DNA of 64,000 nucleotides from Chaetoceros tenuissimus (Eukaryota > Bacillariophyta > Thalassiosirophyceae > Chaetocerotales > Chaetocerotaceae): contig BLLK01000038.1 in assembly GCA_021927905.1 (NCBI GenBank), positions 2,046,001 to 2,110,000 of the forward strand. The letters are read 5' to 3'. Both the position numbers and the translations under genes were made by a program. Every line of letters starts with the position of its first letter. The stretch's first letter is position 1. Shown piece after piece: positions 28,014-37,103 of this stretch. The notes under the pieces were generated by a model, which did no database searches, was not told the DNA's origin, and saw only the letters and a list, made by a program, of their open reading frames with translations.

Positions 28014-28691
28014 CTAGGATGCTTTTGCTAGAGCGAGAATCTGCTTAAATTGCCCATTCACATATTGAGATTCGATCCTGTCAATTCGTAAATTCAATGG
28101 AAGAATACATTCGTTGATCCTCGCCATAATTTCATTTCTATTCGCTGAGCTCTCAAACTTAAGAAAATGAAATATGTGTGATTCTCTTGCACAAAAGCCC
28201 TTACTTTCATATGTAATCGAAAAGTCAATTGAACCATCCGATGAAGTGAATCGACTAAGTGCCTTGCCGATGATATCTACTATAATCATTGTGGTTTTAT
28301 ACTGCTCACCTTGCTCTTTCTCTAGAGTACGATGTTTCTCGAGAAAAAGTCTGAGGGAGTTCCTAGATTCAGGGACATTGAGACTATCATTGCTCGAAAT
28401 CAATTTGAGGTCGTATTCAATGCCAAAGTACTCTAGCTCTGTACAAAGAGATTCGACACGTTCTCCTCTTGGAAGATTTACCTTTCCATCACGCATGTAG
28501 TCCAAGACATACCGGAATCTTTGTCCATCTCTCTCAATAAAGATTTGTTCTTGAGAGTTTTCCTTCCACTTGTTAGATACGATGCTAGCAAGCATACTGT
28601 CTGGGAAATTTTCGATAAGAGATCTAGAAACCTCGTAAGGAGTACCACCGACAACAAATTGAACGGTAGTAGATTTAGAGATTGTAAACAT
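28014..28691 (-). CDS. KCTD-like BTB (T1) domain protein, copy 1
   Basis: 225 residues from the ATG at 28691 (MFTISKSTTVQ). The N-terminal 100 residues are a BTB domain of the potassium-channel tetramerisation (T1/KCTD) type: VGGTPYEVSRSLIENFPDSM, then FIERDGQRFRYVLDYMRDG and the LPRG turn. No transmembrane segment follows, so it is a soluble KCTD-like protein, not a channel. The remaining residues are unrecognised and shared with copies 2 and 3. KCTD domains oligomerise and often serve as cullin-3 adaptors; that role is inference. The frame stays open 24 codons upstream of this ATG, but copy 3 starts at the equivalent place, supporting this start. Confidence 0.85.
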   Translation of the reverse strand: MFTISKSTTVQFVVGGTPYEVSRSLIENFPDSMLASIVSNKWKENSQEQIFIERDGQRFRYVLDYMRDGKVNLPRGERVESLCTELEYFGIEYDLKLISSNDSLNVPESRNSLRLFLEKHRTLEKEQGEQYKTTMIIVDIIGKALSRFTSSDGSIDFSITYESKGFCARESHIFHFLKFESSANRNEIMARINECILPLNLRIDRIESQYVNGQFKQILALAKAS

Positions 28692-28950
28692 GGCAACAGA
28701 ATTTACTAGGAATTTATGATAAGGAGAGAACTCTAGAAGTACATCTGCGTGGTTCAAAGGCAATCATTCAGTCAAAGCTAATCAATACGATGGATGTGAT
28801 TCGACTGATAGGATGGCTTGCGATCAATTGATGGTATTCAGTCCAAATTATTTACTTCGGAAATGTAATGAAACTGATTATGAAGTTTATTATAAGCATG
28901 TTTGCCCTTCTTATTGACATCTTTCTACTTCCCGCCTCAAATAGATCATT

Positions 28951-29694
28951 CTAGGATGCTGTACCTATGGTGAGAGTGTGCCTACGAGTAAATGTGGAAT
29001 CATTCTCCATGTTGGAATCAAACTCCATGCCGGATTCAGATTGATAGTCCATGCTGTAACGGACAATTTTTAAATTCAAGCCAAGAATGTTTTCGTTGAC
29101 CTTCAATACAATTTCATCTATTGCTCCGTTACCTACTCTCATTACTACGGAATCCTCATTATCAAAAAACTCCCTAACCATCTTACTCTCTGTGGTGTAA
29201 CAGTCTCTACCGTAATCAATTTTAAACTGGATGCGTTCATTCATTGCATTACCAAAATTTCTTATTGCACGATTGATGATATCGATAGTAACCAAAGTCT
29301 TAATGTAGCTCCTAGCTTGCGTTTGTTTCATAGTCTAAAAAGTTTTCTGGTAACCCCTGTAGGATTTAATGTACTCAGAGATGTTGAGATTGTCATTGCT
29401 CTTGATGGTTTTAGGCTCATATTCGACACCGAAGTACTCAAACTCTTTGTGAAGAGACTCGACACATTCTCCTCTTGGTAGAGTCACTTCTCCATCACGC
29501 ATGTAGTCCAAGACATAGCGGAATCGATGTCCATCTCTCTCAATGAAGATAAGCTCTTCAGAGGTTTCCTTCCATTTGTTAGATACGATACTGGAAAGCA
29601 TACTGTCTGGGAAGCTTTCGATAAGCGAGAGAGATACCTTATAAGGAGTGCCTCCGACATCAAGTTGAACGGTAGTAGATTTAGAGATGGTAGA
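28951..29694 (-). pseudogene. KCTD-like BTB gene, copy 2, inactivated
   Basis: Same BTB domain as copies 1 and 3 (VGGTPYKVSLSLIESFPDSM, FIERDGHRFRYVLDYMRDG). The position of the start codon in copies 1 and 3 (about 29692-29694) holds a non-start codon, and no ATG precedes the BTB core in this frame. Inside the C-terminal part the Glu codon of FETMK in copy 3 is a TAG stop (29332-29334). The frame is otherwise continuous across both halves. Two lesions in an otherwise well-kept sequence mean recent loss of function. A short product from the ATG at 29331 is possible but would lack the BTB domain. Confidence 0.8.
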
Positions 29695-30000
29695 AATAGT
29701 AAATGATAACAGTTTTTGACTTTTTGGAATTTATAATGAAGAAAGAACTCCAGAAGAAGATCTGAATGATTCAAAGGCAAATGTTCAGTCCAAGCTCGTC
29801 AATGCAATAGATTTCATGTGACTGAAAGGATAGGTTAAGATCAGATGATGATATTCATTCCAAATAATTCACTTTCGAAACCAAAACTACTTCGTACTGT
29901 AGTTATTGATGCTGGCATTTATATTTATCTTCTAAATCTTGTTAGTACTATGTTTTAGGATGCTTCTTTTTGCTATCCGGTCCATCGAAATAGAATTAGA

Positions 30001-30669
30001 TCATTTCGAAGCTTCTTTTACATTCATTGAAAGAGAGTGATAGTCTCTTACAAATTGGTGAGTGACAATCTTTAAGTTCAAGTCAAGAATACTTTCGTTG
30101 ATCCTCTCAAAAATTTCTTTTCTGTTACCATATCCTAGCTCTTTGCGTAGAAATTCATAAACCAGCTTATTCTCTGTAGAGTTACTATCATCACTGTATC
30201 GAACTTCAAACTCGATATTACATGAAGCGAATTTCTCTAATGCTTTGTTGATGATATCAATCGTGATCAAAGTCTCGATGTGGCTCATAGCTTGTGTATG
30301 TTTCATAGTCTCAAAATCTTCCAGGTAAGCTTTAAAGGTTCTAATAGATTCAGGGACATTGAGTCTATCATTACTCGAGATCAATTTGAGGTCGTATTCG
30401 ATGCCGAAGTAATCAAGCTCAGTACAAAGAGACTCGACGCATTCTCCTCTCGGTAGGTTTACCTTTCCATCACGCATGTAGTCCAAAACATAGCGGAATC
30501 TTTGTCCATCTCTCTCAATGAAGATCAGCTCTTCAGAGTTTTCCTTCCATTTGTCTGATACGACGCTACCAAGCATGCTGTCAGGAAAGCTATTGATAAG
30601 AGATCTAGAAACTTCGTAAGGAGTGCCTCCAATGTTTAGTTTCACTATAGTGCTGGAAGAGGAAGACAT
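30001..30669 (-). CDS. KCTD-like BTB (T1) domain protein, copy 3
   Basis: 222 residues, start MSSSSSTIVKLNIGGTPYEV. The BTB/T1 domain covers about residues 6-105 (SLINSFPDSMLGSVV, FIERDGQRFRYVLDYMRDG, NLPRGECVESL). The C-terminal half (FETMKHTQAMSHIETLITID and beyond) matches copies 1 and 2 and has no known fold that I recognise. The three copies are head-to-tail on the minus strand with spacers of about 260-310 bases, a clear tandem array. Like copy 1 it is probably a soluble oligomeric adaptor. Confidence 0.85.
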   Translation of the reverse strand: MSSSSSTIVKLNIGGTPYEVSRSLINSFPDSMLGSVVSDKWKENSEELIFIERDGQRFRYVLDYMRDGKVNLPRGECVESLCTELDYFGIEYDLKLISSNDRLNVPESIRTFKAYLEDFETMKHTQAMSHIETLITIDIINKALEKFASCNIEFEVRYSDDSNSTENKLVYEFLRKELGYGNRKEIFERINESILDLNLKIVTHQFVRDYHSLSMNVKEASK

Positions 30670-30949
30670 GGCAAAAGGTTGCAGTATCGTTCTTTATGAG
30701 GCAAATAGATGCGAACAAGTCTGGGTTACAATATTTTCCTTGTATTCAGTCGTAATTGATCAATTTCCAATTGCTGTCTTTCAACGTCAGTAGCCATCAA
30801 AAACGTCCTTTGATAAATAAAGGGTTTACAAAAAATAGTATTTGAATTTGCATTATGAATGACTTATATCTACACCCTTCAATAAGTTGTATGCTTTTGC
30901 CCAAGCATTTCCTTGTAGCCCATATACCACTCAATTTTAAGCGTCCTTT

Positions 30950-32597
30950 TCACGTATCCCAATCTATAGGTTCGATCGATAAGTACCTCTTATTGCAATC
31001 AAACATGCATTTATCCAGATATTGGATGCCGCTACCTTTCGATGAATAGCGACACTCAATAAGACATGCTAGTCCTGCATTCATTCTACCTCCTGTGATT
31101 CCTGTGCAATAATGTATTCCATCCGATGTAATGGCTGAAGGAATCGTACAATTTGAATCTAAGCATACGTGTCCAACCTTCTTGCAAATAGTTTTTCGCT
31201 TGTCGAAACATTCAGTCGTCGTATTTTTCATAATGAAATCTAATACTTGAGATTCTTCGATAAAGTCATTGTAGCTCGTGGCTGCATTCAGCTTTTGTTG
31301 AATCTTGTCTCGATGTTCTACTGATATCAAACCCACTTGAATGGAATTCTGTAAAAAGAGATGAATGCTGAATGCATACATATCCATGACCAATATTCGT
31401 TTGAACTTTCTTCGTCCATCTCGAAAGTACGATATTATATTCTCATTTGATTTATTGAAATCTTTTGCTAGTTCCCATATGTATGTATTCAATTCTTTCA
31501 CATCTGGTATATTCTTGAGATTGTTCATTACTGGAATAGTTTGCAAAACGACCGTTTCAGCATCAAATACATCAAATGACAATCGTATTGTTTCATTCAA
31601 GTTCTCTTTCATCAGTTGCCATTGTGAATCATACCTCCGAAGATCTATCCAGCCGGGCTAACACACATGCATATTCAAATCAGTACCTTGATAAGTATAT
31701 ATGTTGCTGAAATTATAGGACGAAGACACTTACCGATAGTGTATTAACAATAACATCAAAACCTTCTTCACGACATTTGTCTGCGTCCATATTTGGTAAA
31801 GCTAAACGAAGAGCAGTATTTGTAGAATTTAACTGCTGCCATATATCATGACAATCGTAGCTCTGCCTTTTCTCGTCTCTATCTAAGCTTTCTATATTGT
31901 CTCTCCATAGGTAATTCAATCTTCTCAATTCATGGACATCGTACGATGAGAAACCTCCACCCTGTGAATAGAATTGTCAATCAGTATTCTTTCCTTCTAT
32001 CTAGAAAATTATGAATGAAACTCAATAGATTTCCATACTTACCCGCAAAGGAGCCATCAGTTCCAAATCATCAACGTCATTTTCACAAGGTAGTCCATTC
32101 ACTCTCAGACCCGATATTCGTCCTCCCTGATGTGTAAGAGCAACATGCGTACTTTCATGTTCACCTCTCGCAAAACGAATCACATGTCTATCCTTTGGAC
32201 TAGAAGACTCTTGAAATATCTGAGACAATTGAACAGCTACCGAGTCTCCAACAAATAATATTCGTAAATTCGTTTCAACCAATGCGTTAAAGTCAAATAT
32301 TCCCTTTTTCTGTAATGATGTAGGCAGGACGTGATCATCTCCACATGGACCTACAAATCTTGCATAAATGTTTTGAATCTCATTTTTGACAAGCTTGTAG
32401 GTAAATAGTTTTTCTGTTCTTTCCCTATGCTTTCTTCTTTCTACATGCTTTGTTTTTTCAGCGACTACTTCAGTTCGAGCTTTCAATATTGCCAGATTTA
32501 TGGATGCTACGATGAAAACAAGAACAAAGCAAATGACCACTGCTAACAACGAATAATATGTTTTTCTTTTCTTGGGGCGGTGAAGTACTAGACTCAT
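30950..32597 (-). CDS. Golgi-type membrane protein, PC-esterase/SGNH-like
   Basis: Three exons on the minus strand, 32043-32597, 31734-31961 and 30950-31657, with introns of 81 and 76 nt (GTAAGT donors; TTCACAG and TGTTAG acceptors), all phase 0; 496 residues. A short basic cytoplasmic end is followed by one membrane anchor (LLAVVICFVLVFIVASINLAIL), giving type II topology. The luminal part has FVGDS (G117-D118-S119) after a beta strand and a late SDGIHYC (D440, H443). GDS plus D-x-x-H is the catalytic arrangement of PC-esterases, including plant TRICHOME BIREFRINGENCE-LIKE polysaccharide O-acetyltransferases. The late cysteines (about residues 410-480) suggest disulfides. A role in modifying secreted polysaccharide is plausible but only inferred from these motifs. 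Confidence 0.7.
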
Positions 32598-32983
32598 CGG
32601 AAAGTACTCATTGAAAAAGTTGTTGCGGATGCGTAGAATAGTAGTTATTATGTCAAGTCAAATAAAGTATCCAAAAGAAAAAGAACCGTTTTGTTTGCTG
32701 TGTTTGTTTTCCTTTCTCGTCTGTTCTCTGTTCTTCATGAATAAAATGAGAATTTTAAGCACGTATGAAGCTATTTGACTCTTATAATAAAGAAAGCTCT
32801 CGTTGTTGGTAGTAATAAGAGAACTATGCGTAATTAACAAAAACAGAGAAGAACCACGAGAACAAGAACACAAACGAAAAAAGAAAATCACAATTGAATT
32901 GAATGAACTCATTTCAGATCGAGTTTTGACCTACAGTCAAGGCAGCTCTCCGGACTACAACAATAAACACTGATCGCTTGAAT
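32598..32983. other. Divergent promoter region
   Basis: 386 bases between the minus-strand PC-esterase-like gene and the plus-strand TOM1-like gene. AT-rich, with A/T homopolymers; no gene, repeat or clear site recognised. Confidence 0.4.
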
Positions 32984-34054
32984 ATGGAGCCTGAACTAAA
33001 AGACTATGACGATCCAAAGGTACAAATAACGCTTTCACTGATGGACATGACCTTACTCATATCTTCAATGCTATATCTTTTCTGTCTAAATCTAGCTCGC
33101 AAAAGACTGAAAGCTCTTCAAGAAATAAATCCTACATTTGGACTCAAGAAACTTCTCGTCCTCTCTGTATCTGTCATTTCAGCTTTGAGAATCATGACCT
33201 TTTTAGGGGTGACATGTATGGACGTTGCCAATGTTCGTGCCCATTATTCACCTAGTCCATCCTCATTCATCTCTTCTCTTGTTGCTACCGATCATTATCA
33301 AAACTTTTACGACGCTTCCATGGCTGTACTATTTGATCTACCAAATACTATAGCGGTATCGACTTATGTTTTACTTACATTGGTATGGGCAGAATGTCTT
33401 GTCCAATCTAGAATACACACTGTTGACAATTACAAACTGAAGCAAAAGTTTTTACTAGGGTTCACGATTTTTAACTCATGTTTATACTCGGCACAGTTGA
33501 TTCTTTACACAGTACTCATATTCGATCCGCAATCAACAGAAGATGAAACGGTCAAGAACTTTTTATATGCTGCCATGACTTGTATCAATGCTATAGCTCT
33601 AATCTTGGTTGGATTCATTTATATTGCTTTGAATCTATACTTTTCGGGGTTTCCTTTTCGATCAGCGAGGCATGAAAAAGGTTTTCGAAAGATTTGTAAA
33701 GTATTGGCTATGTGGACTGCATCGAGATTGTCTTGGGCAATCGTTATGTTGGTAGTTTATATCAAGGGCATCGATTTGCTTCATTATTCGAGTCTCTTGA
33801 TGGCTTTTTTGTTTATAGTTTGTGAGATATTACCCATTGTAGCCATGTTGGACTATTCCTATCTTCATATGGTGGGTTTGGAACGGAATGAAAATATTGG
33901 AAATGCCAACCTAGTCCAAGAAGAATTTGACAGAGATGATAGATTAGATGCTGGGCACAATGACCAAAACGACTGGTTAGGTTTATTCAACGAGGATGAA
34001 GAAGACAATGAAAGCAGTCCTGAAACTAATGCTCTGAATGAGCCATTACTTTAA
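32984..34054 (+). CDS. TOM1/THH1-like seven-helix membrane protein
   Basis: 356 residues from the ATG at 32984. Seven hydrophobic segments are spread evenly: MDMTLLISSMLYLFCLNL, LLVLSVSVISALRIMTFL, LPNTIAVSTYVLLTLVWAEC, FLLGFTIFNSCLYSAQLIL, YAAMTCINAIALILVGFIYIA, LSWAIVMLVVYIKG and a last one ending VCEILPIVAMLDY. The layout, the DLPNxxxxSTYxLLxLxWAE motif and the C-E-x-x-P near the end recall the plant THH1/TOM1/TOM3 and animal GPR137 group, which sit in tonoplast or lysosomal membranes and bind small GTPases of the Arl/Rag type. This is different in pattern from the other 7TM receptors of the window. The tail is acidic. Family call is moderate, function inferred. Confidence 0.62.
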   Translation: MEPELKDYDDPKVQITLSLMDMTLLISSMLYLFCLNLARKRLKALQEINPTFGLKKLLVLSVSVISALRIMTFLGVTCMDVANVRAHYSPSPSSFISSLVATDHYQNFYDASMAVLFDLPNTIAVSTYVLLTLVWAECLVQSRIHTVDNYKLKQKFLLGFTIFNSCLYSAQLILYTVLIFDPQSTEDETVKNFLYAAMTCINAIALILVGFIYIALNLYFSGFPFRSARHEKGFRKICKVLAMWTASRLSWAIVMLVVYIKGIDLLHYSSLLMAFLFIVCEILPIVAMLDYSYLHMVGLERNENIGNANLVQEEFDRDDRLDAGHNDQNDWLGLFNEDEEDNESSPETNALNEPLL

Positions 34055-34208
34055 TCATATCAAATTATCTATTGTTTGAAATCTACAAAAGAATATACAT
34101 CTTATAAAAATTATTTGGGAGTAGGCAAAGAGAAAAATGCCTACTGAAAAAAGCTGCTCTTTAATTATGCACAAAATGGTAGCATGAGAGAAGATATGTC
34201 TTCAAAAA

Positions 34209-35858
34209 TCATTTCTCACTCGAAGAGACATCGACAGTGTGACAATCATTATCTGCTTCAATATCTTCATTATTGCTTTCAAGCCTTCCCAGCATATGAA
34301 CATTCTCACCACCCAAGTTTAGCCTTGGTTCGCAATCGTCGGTTTCATTTGTGAGTTGAGAAACCTGAAGAAATTGAAAAGGCTCCCTTTTATCAACATT
34401 ATGAACTGTAGTACGATCTGGTCCAGAAAAAGTCGAAACATTCATCCTCACTCCTAATTCAAATTCTCCACTCATCCTCTCTTCTATTTCATTATATTCG
34501 TCTTCCAAATTCGCAAAATTTTCATCCATCAAACTGTCCAAGACTTGACTAGGGTCACAGTTATGATAATAATATCCAAACGGTTCTCGACTACTTCCGT
34601 TTGGTTGCAGCTTATCAAAGGCTTGGTCAGGGTGGCAAACTTGATAATAAACTTTCCGACTTCTCTTTTCTTGTCGTAGCTGTTGCTCATCCTGTTGCTC
34701 ATCATCTTGCTGTAGCTGCTGATTCGTCGAGGATGAACTTTGTTCCATATTTGGCGCTTCACCGCCTGCCTTGAGGACCATACAAAAGGCTCGAAAACGA
34801 GAAATACTAGGATCCATGCGCCTGACATGTCGAACAGCTGGTCTTGTATAAATGAAAACATTAAAGGCACTATTCAGCGGGATAAAAGCTGAATAATAAA
34901 TTTGAAATACTGTCGGAAACTTTTCATGGGGAACTCCTGTAAAAATTAATACTGCCACTGCAATAGTAGCACTCTGGCAAATGAACCAACTAACAGTATA
35001 CATGATTGCTTGAGACATGGTCTCTCTCAGCAACTGCTTTCGTAGGTTGTATTTCAACAGTTGTTCTTGTGTATGATCAGCAGGTAGTTCACCATAGATT
35101 CTATCTTTATTCAAGACAGAGTGTACAAGTCGTATCATGCTATAGAGCATGACCACCACAGAAAATATTGTTACAAGTATTCGAAAATATGTAAAGTAAG
35201 GAATGTAGGCTTCGACTTTTGGATCGCATTCTCCGTATAACTCTGGCTGTTGATCGCATCCTGCAGGAGTATTCGCATTAGTACAGAATGTCCCTGTAGG
35301 ATAAGTGTTATATGTGTTTGCAGCAAAACTGAGACATGTATTAGCTATGCAAATGCATGCGATCATGATATGAATTTTCTTTTCAAATGTTCTCGTAAAT
35401 TGCTCATCAGTCATTCGCTTGGATATTTTACAATAATAAAAGTAACACAAAGAAGCATAGTACAGTAGACTTGTACTTGCTCCAACAGTGAAAAAAAGTC
35501 CGTTCACTTTACATGCAGCATTAGAGTCACTGACTCCCCAACGAGCTTGAGGATTCGTCTTTTGAGCCATGAACGGTCCAGTAACAAATGCCAGAGAGTA
35601 TAAAATATCGGAAACACTGATTAGAAATATGATGCGACGATAGGGACTCGTCTTCTTGTTCAATCTAGAAAATCTCCTGTTACTTTTCGATGCTGTAGTA
35701 TTCGTATTGCTCCTTTTTTTCTCAGACAAGAATGATTTGCTTGTGCTAGCAACGATAAGAAGAGAGGCTATGAAAGAAATAGAGGCACTAATGATCTGTG
35801 TTGATGCATTTGCTTGCCACTGCCCGACACTGAAGTCGTCACTGTTGACTTTCGACAT
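34209..35858 (-). CDS. GPCR-like 7TM receptor
   Basis: 549 residues, single exon, start MSKVNSDDFSVGQWQANAS with an N-glycosylation site. TM1 is IISASISFIASLLIVAST; after a basic loop TM2 begins SPYRRIIFLISVSDILYSL, the family signature. The loop cysteine before TM3 (NAACKVNGL), the outer-loop cysteines (TFCTN, AGCDQQ, GECDPK) and TM7 SAFNVFIYTRPAVRHVRR are all in place. The C-terminal tail (over 180 residues) is Gln- and Ser-rich and includes REPFGYYYHNCDPSQVLDSL, a segment shared with the relic at 45352-45726. The upstream region contains a duplicated block with TGACGTAA sites. The ligand is unknown. Confidence 0.83.
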   Translation of the reverse strand: MSKVNSDDFSVGQWQANASTQIISASISFIASLLIVASTSKSFLSEKKRSNTNTTASKSNRRFSRLNKKTSPYRRIIFLISVSDILYSLAFVTGPFMAQKTNPQARWGVSDSNAACKVNGLFFTVGASTSLLYYASLCYFYYCKISKRMTDEQFTRTFEKKIHIMIACICIANTCLSFAANTYNTYPTGTFCTNANTPAGCDQQPELYGECDPKVEAYIPYFTYFRILVTIFSVVVMLYSMIRLVHSVLNKDRIYGELPADHTQEQLLKYNLRKQLLRETMSQAIMYTVSWFICQSATIAVAVLIFTGVPHEKFPTVFQIYYSAFIPLNSAFNVFIYTRPAVRHVRRMDPSISRFRAFCMVLKAGGEAPNMEQSSSSTNQQLQQDDEQQDEQQLRQEKRSRKVYYQVCHPDQAFDKLQPNGSSREPFGYYYHNCDPSQVLDSLMDENFANLEDEYNEIEERMSGEFELGVRMNVSTFSGPDRTTVHNVDKREPFQFLQVSQLTNETDDCEPRLNLGGENVHMLGRLESNNEDIEADNDCHTVDVSSSEK

Positions 35859-36130
35859 GGCGGTGATAGATTGCCTTATTGTATTGAACTACGGAATAAG
35901 AATAGAAGAAAGTGACTGCTCCAACAATTATGTTGTATCTGTTGAAGCGAGTTGATAGTACAACAATAGTCAGAAGGATTTGTGTTGAAGTTTTTGAAGT
36001 GTAACACGTAGTACCACAAGTGTTGTGCTAGCATAGAAAAAACAGCCCCTACCACATGGCTTCCCTTCTCCCTTCTTTCTATATAATGTATGCAATTATC
36101 TAAATGTCCTGAATAAGATGAAAACGAGAA

Positions 36131-36138
36131 TGACGTAA
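36131..36138 (+). promoter_or_regulatory. CRE-like TGACGTAA, proximal copy
   Basis: bZIP-type TGACGTAA, about 270 bases upstream of the receptor start at 35858. The element and its flanks are repeated at 36595-36602, which supports selection or simple duplication. Regulatory use is inference. Confidence 0.35.
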
Positions 36139-36594
36139 TTTTGATTCTGAACTGCTTAGTTTTATTTTTGATGTTTTCAATCAATAGAAAAATGGTGTTT
36201 TATTTTGGGAAATTAACAAATGTTGCATAATTTATATTTTATTAATGATTAGAAATGAAGATACTAAATATATATTTGAATAGCTTTATTCCTTTTTCGA
36301 AGTTCAAGTTGAATTGGAAAATGTCCTCAATTTTCGTATGTAGAAACAATTACTTATTTATTGGACGTACCTCCACGTTAACGTAGGCAGGGCCAAATTT
36401 AACTTGAGAATTTTATTTTTAAAATATCAAATTCAAAATGAATTCCAACTTCTTTTGATGTTGGTTCAAATGGTTTGCTTGAACAATTTATTTTGTACGC
36501 ATGAATATGTAACCCTAACCCAAACGCTGCCTCCTTTCTTTCCTAAATAATGTATACAATTATCGAAACGTCTTGGAGAAGATGAAAACGAGAA

Positions 36595-36602
36595 TGACGT
36601 AA
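36595..36602 (+). promoter_or_regulatory. CRE-like TGACGTAA, distal copy
   Basis: Second copy of the element at 36131-36138, inside the duplicated block. Confidence 0.3.
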
Positions 36603-36769
36603 TTTTGAATCTGAACTGCTTAGTTTTATTTATTTTCGGTGTTAGCCATTCTAGTTAGACAAGTCAATGAAGATGATAATTAATGAATTAATGTATATTG
36701 AATAGCTTTATTTAAGTTAAAATTTAAATTGAAATATATCCTCAATTGCCACGTGTCAAAAATATTACT

Positions 36770-36802
36770 AAAATCTCGGAAGCTTTCTGAGTCGAGAAAT
36801 TA
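36770..36802 (+). repeat. Outer inverted repeat, left arm
   Basis: 33 bases beginning AAAATCTCGGAAGCTTTCTG, a perfect reverse complement of 44958-44990. The TTAA target of the 7.7-kb transposon overlaps its inner end. Without that insertion the arms would bound a ~560-bp segment, so this looks like a MITE-like element hit by the larger transposon. No outer target duplication was found. Confidence 0.75.
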
Positions 36803-36803
36803 A

Positions 36804-37079
36804 GACCTGATTTTTGTAACAGTGGAAGGAAGTAAGAAAAAGTAAGAAAAAAGTAAGAAAAAAAGTAAGAAAATTTGACCAAAAGTAAGAAAATCTGTAA
36901 GAAAACCGTAAGAAAAAAGTAAGAAAATCTCTGGTTTTATTTTATTTCACTAGGTATCACTGGACCCCCTCTTCATTTTGGGTGGCGCTCAACAAAAGGT
37001 TCGGAAGGGTTCGCGGAGTATCACAACATATCCACATCAAGTTCAAAATTTAAGGCAAAACAAGCATGGTAGCTGTTGT
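36804..37079 (+). repeat. Left long TIR of the TTAA transposon
   Basis: Outer ~120 bases carry about eight GTAAGAAA units (36830-36945), mirrored on the right side. A less conserved middle follows, then a well-kept inner part (about 37027-37079) that in reverse complement encodes the same LPCLFCLKF ending as the gene at 43574-44236. Confidence 0.88.
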
Positions 37080-37103
37080 TCACTGCCTTCACTAATAAAC
37101 ATC

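Larger units (their letters stand above)
36066..36740 (+). repeat. Diverged direct duplication in receptor upstream region
   Basis: Copy 1 (about 36066-36320) and copy 2 (about 36530-36740) share TAATGTATNCAATTAT, AAGATGAAAACGAGAATGAC, CTGAACTGCTTAGTTTTATT, GAATAGCTTTATT and TCCTCAATT in the same order, with indels between. Both retain a TGACGTAA element (36131-36138 and 36595-36602), upstream of the receptor at 34209-35858. Confidence 0.75.
35859..36769. other. Upstream region of receptor gene with duplicated block
   Basis: About 0.9 kb between the receptor start and the left end of the inverted repeat at 36770. It holds two diverged direct copies of a ~200-250-bp block (36066-36320 and 36530-36740), each with TGACGTAA in an AACGAGAATGACGTAATTTT context. 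No credible gene was seen. Confidence 0.6.

Noticed and set aside
28014-30669. Voltage-gated potassium channel genes
   Set aside because: Only the T1/KCTD domain is present; there are no membrane helices or pore motif.
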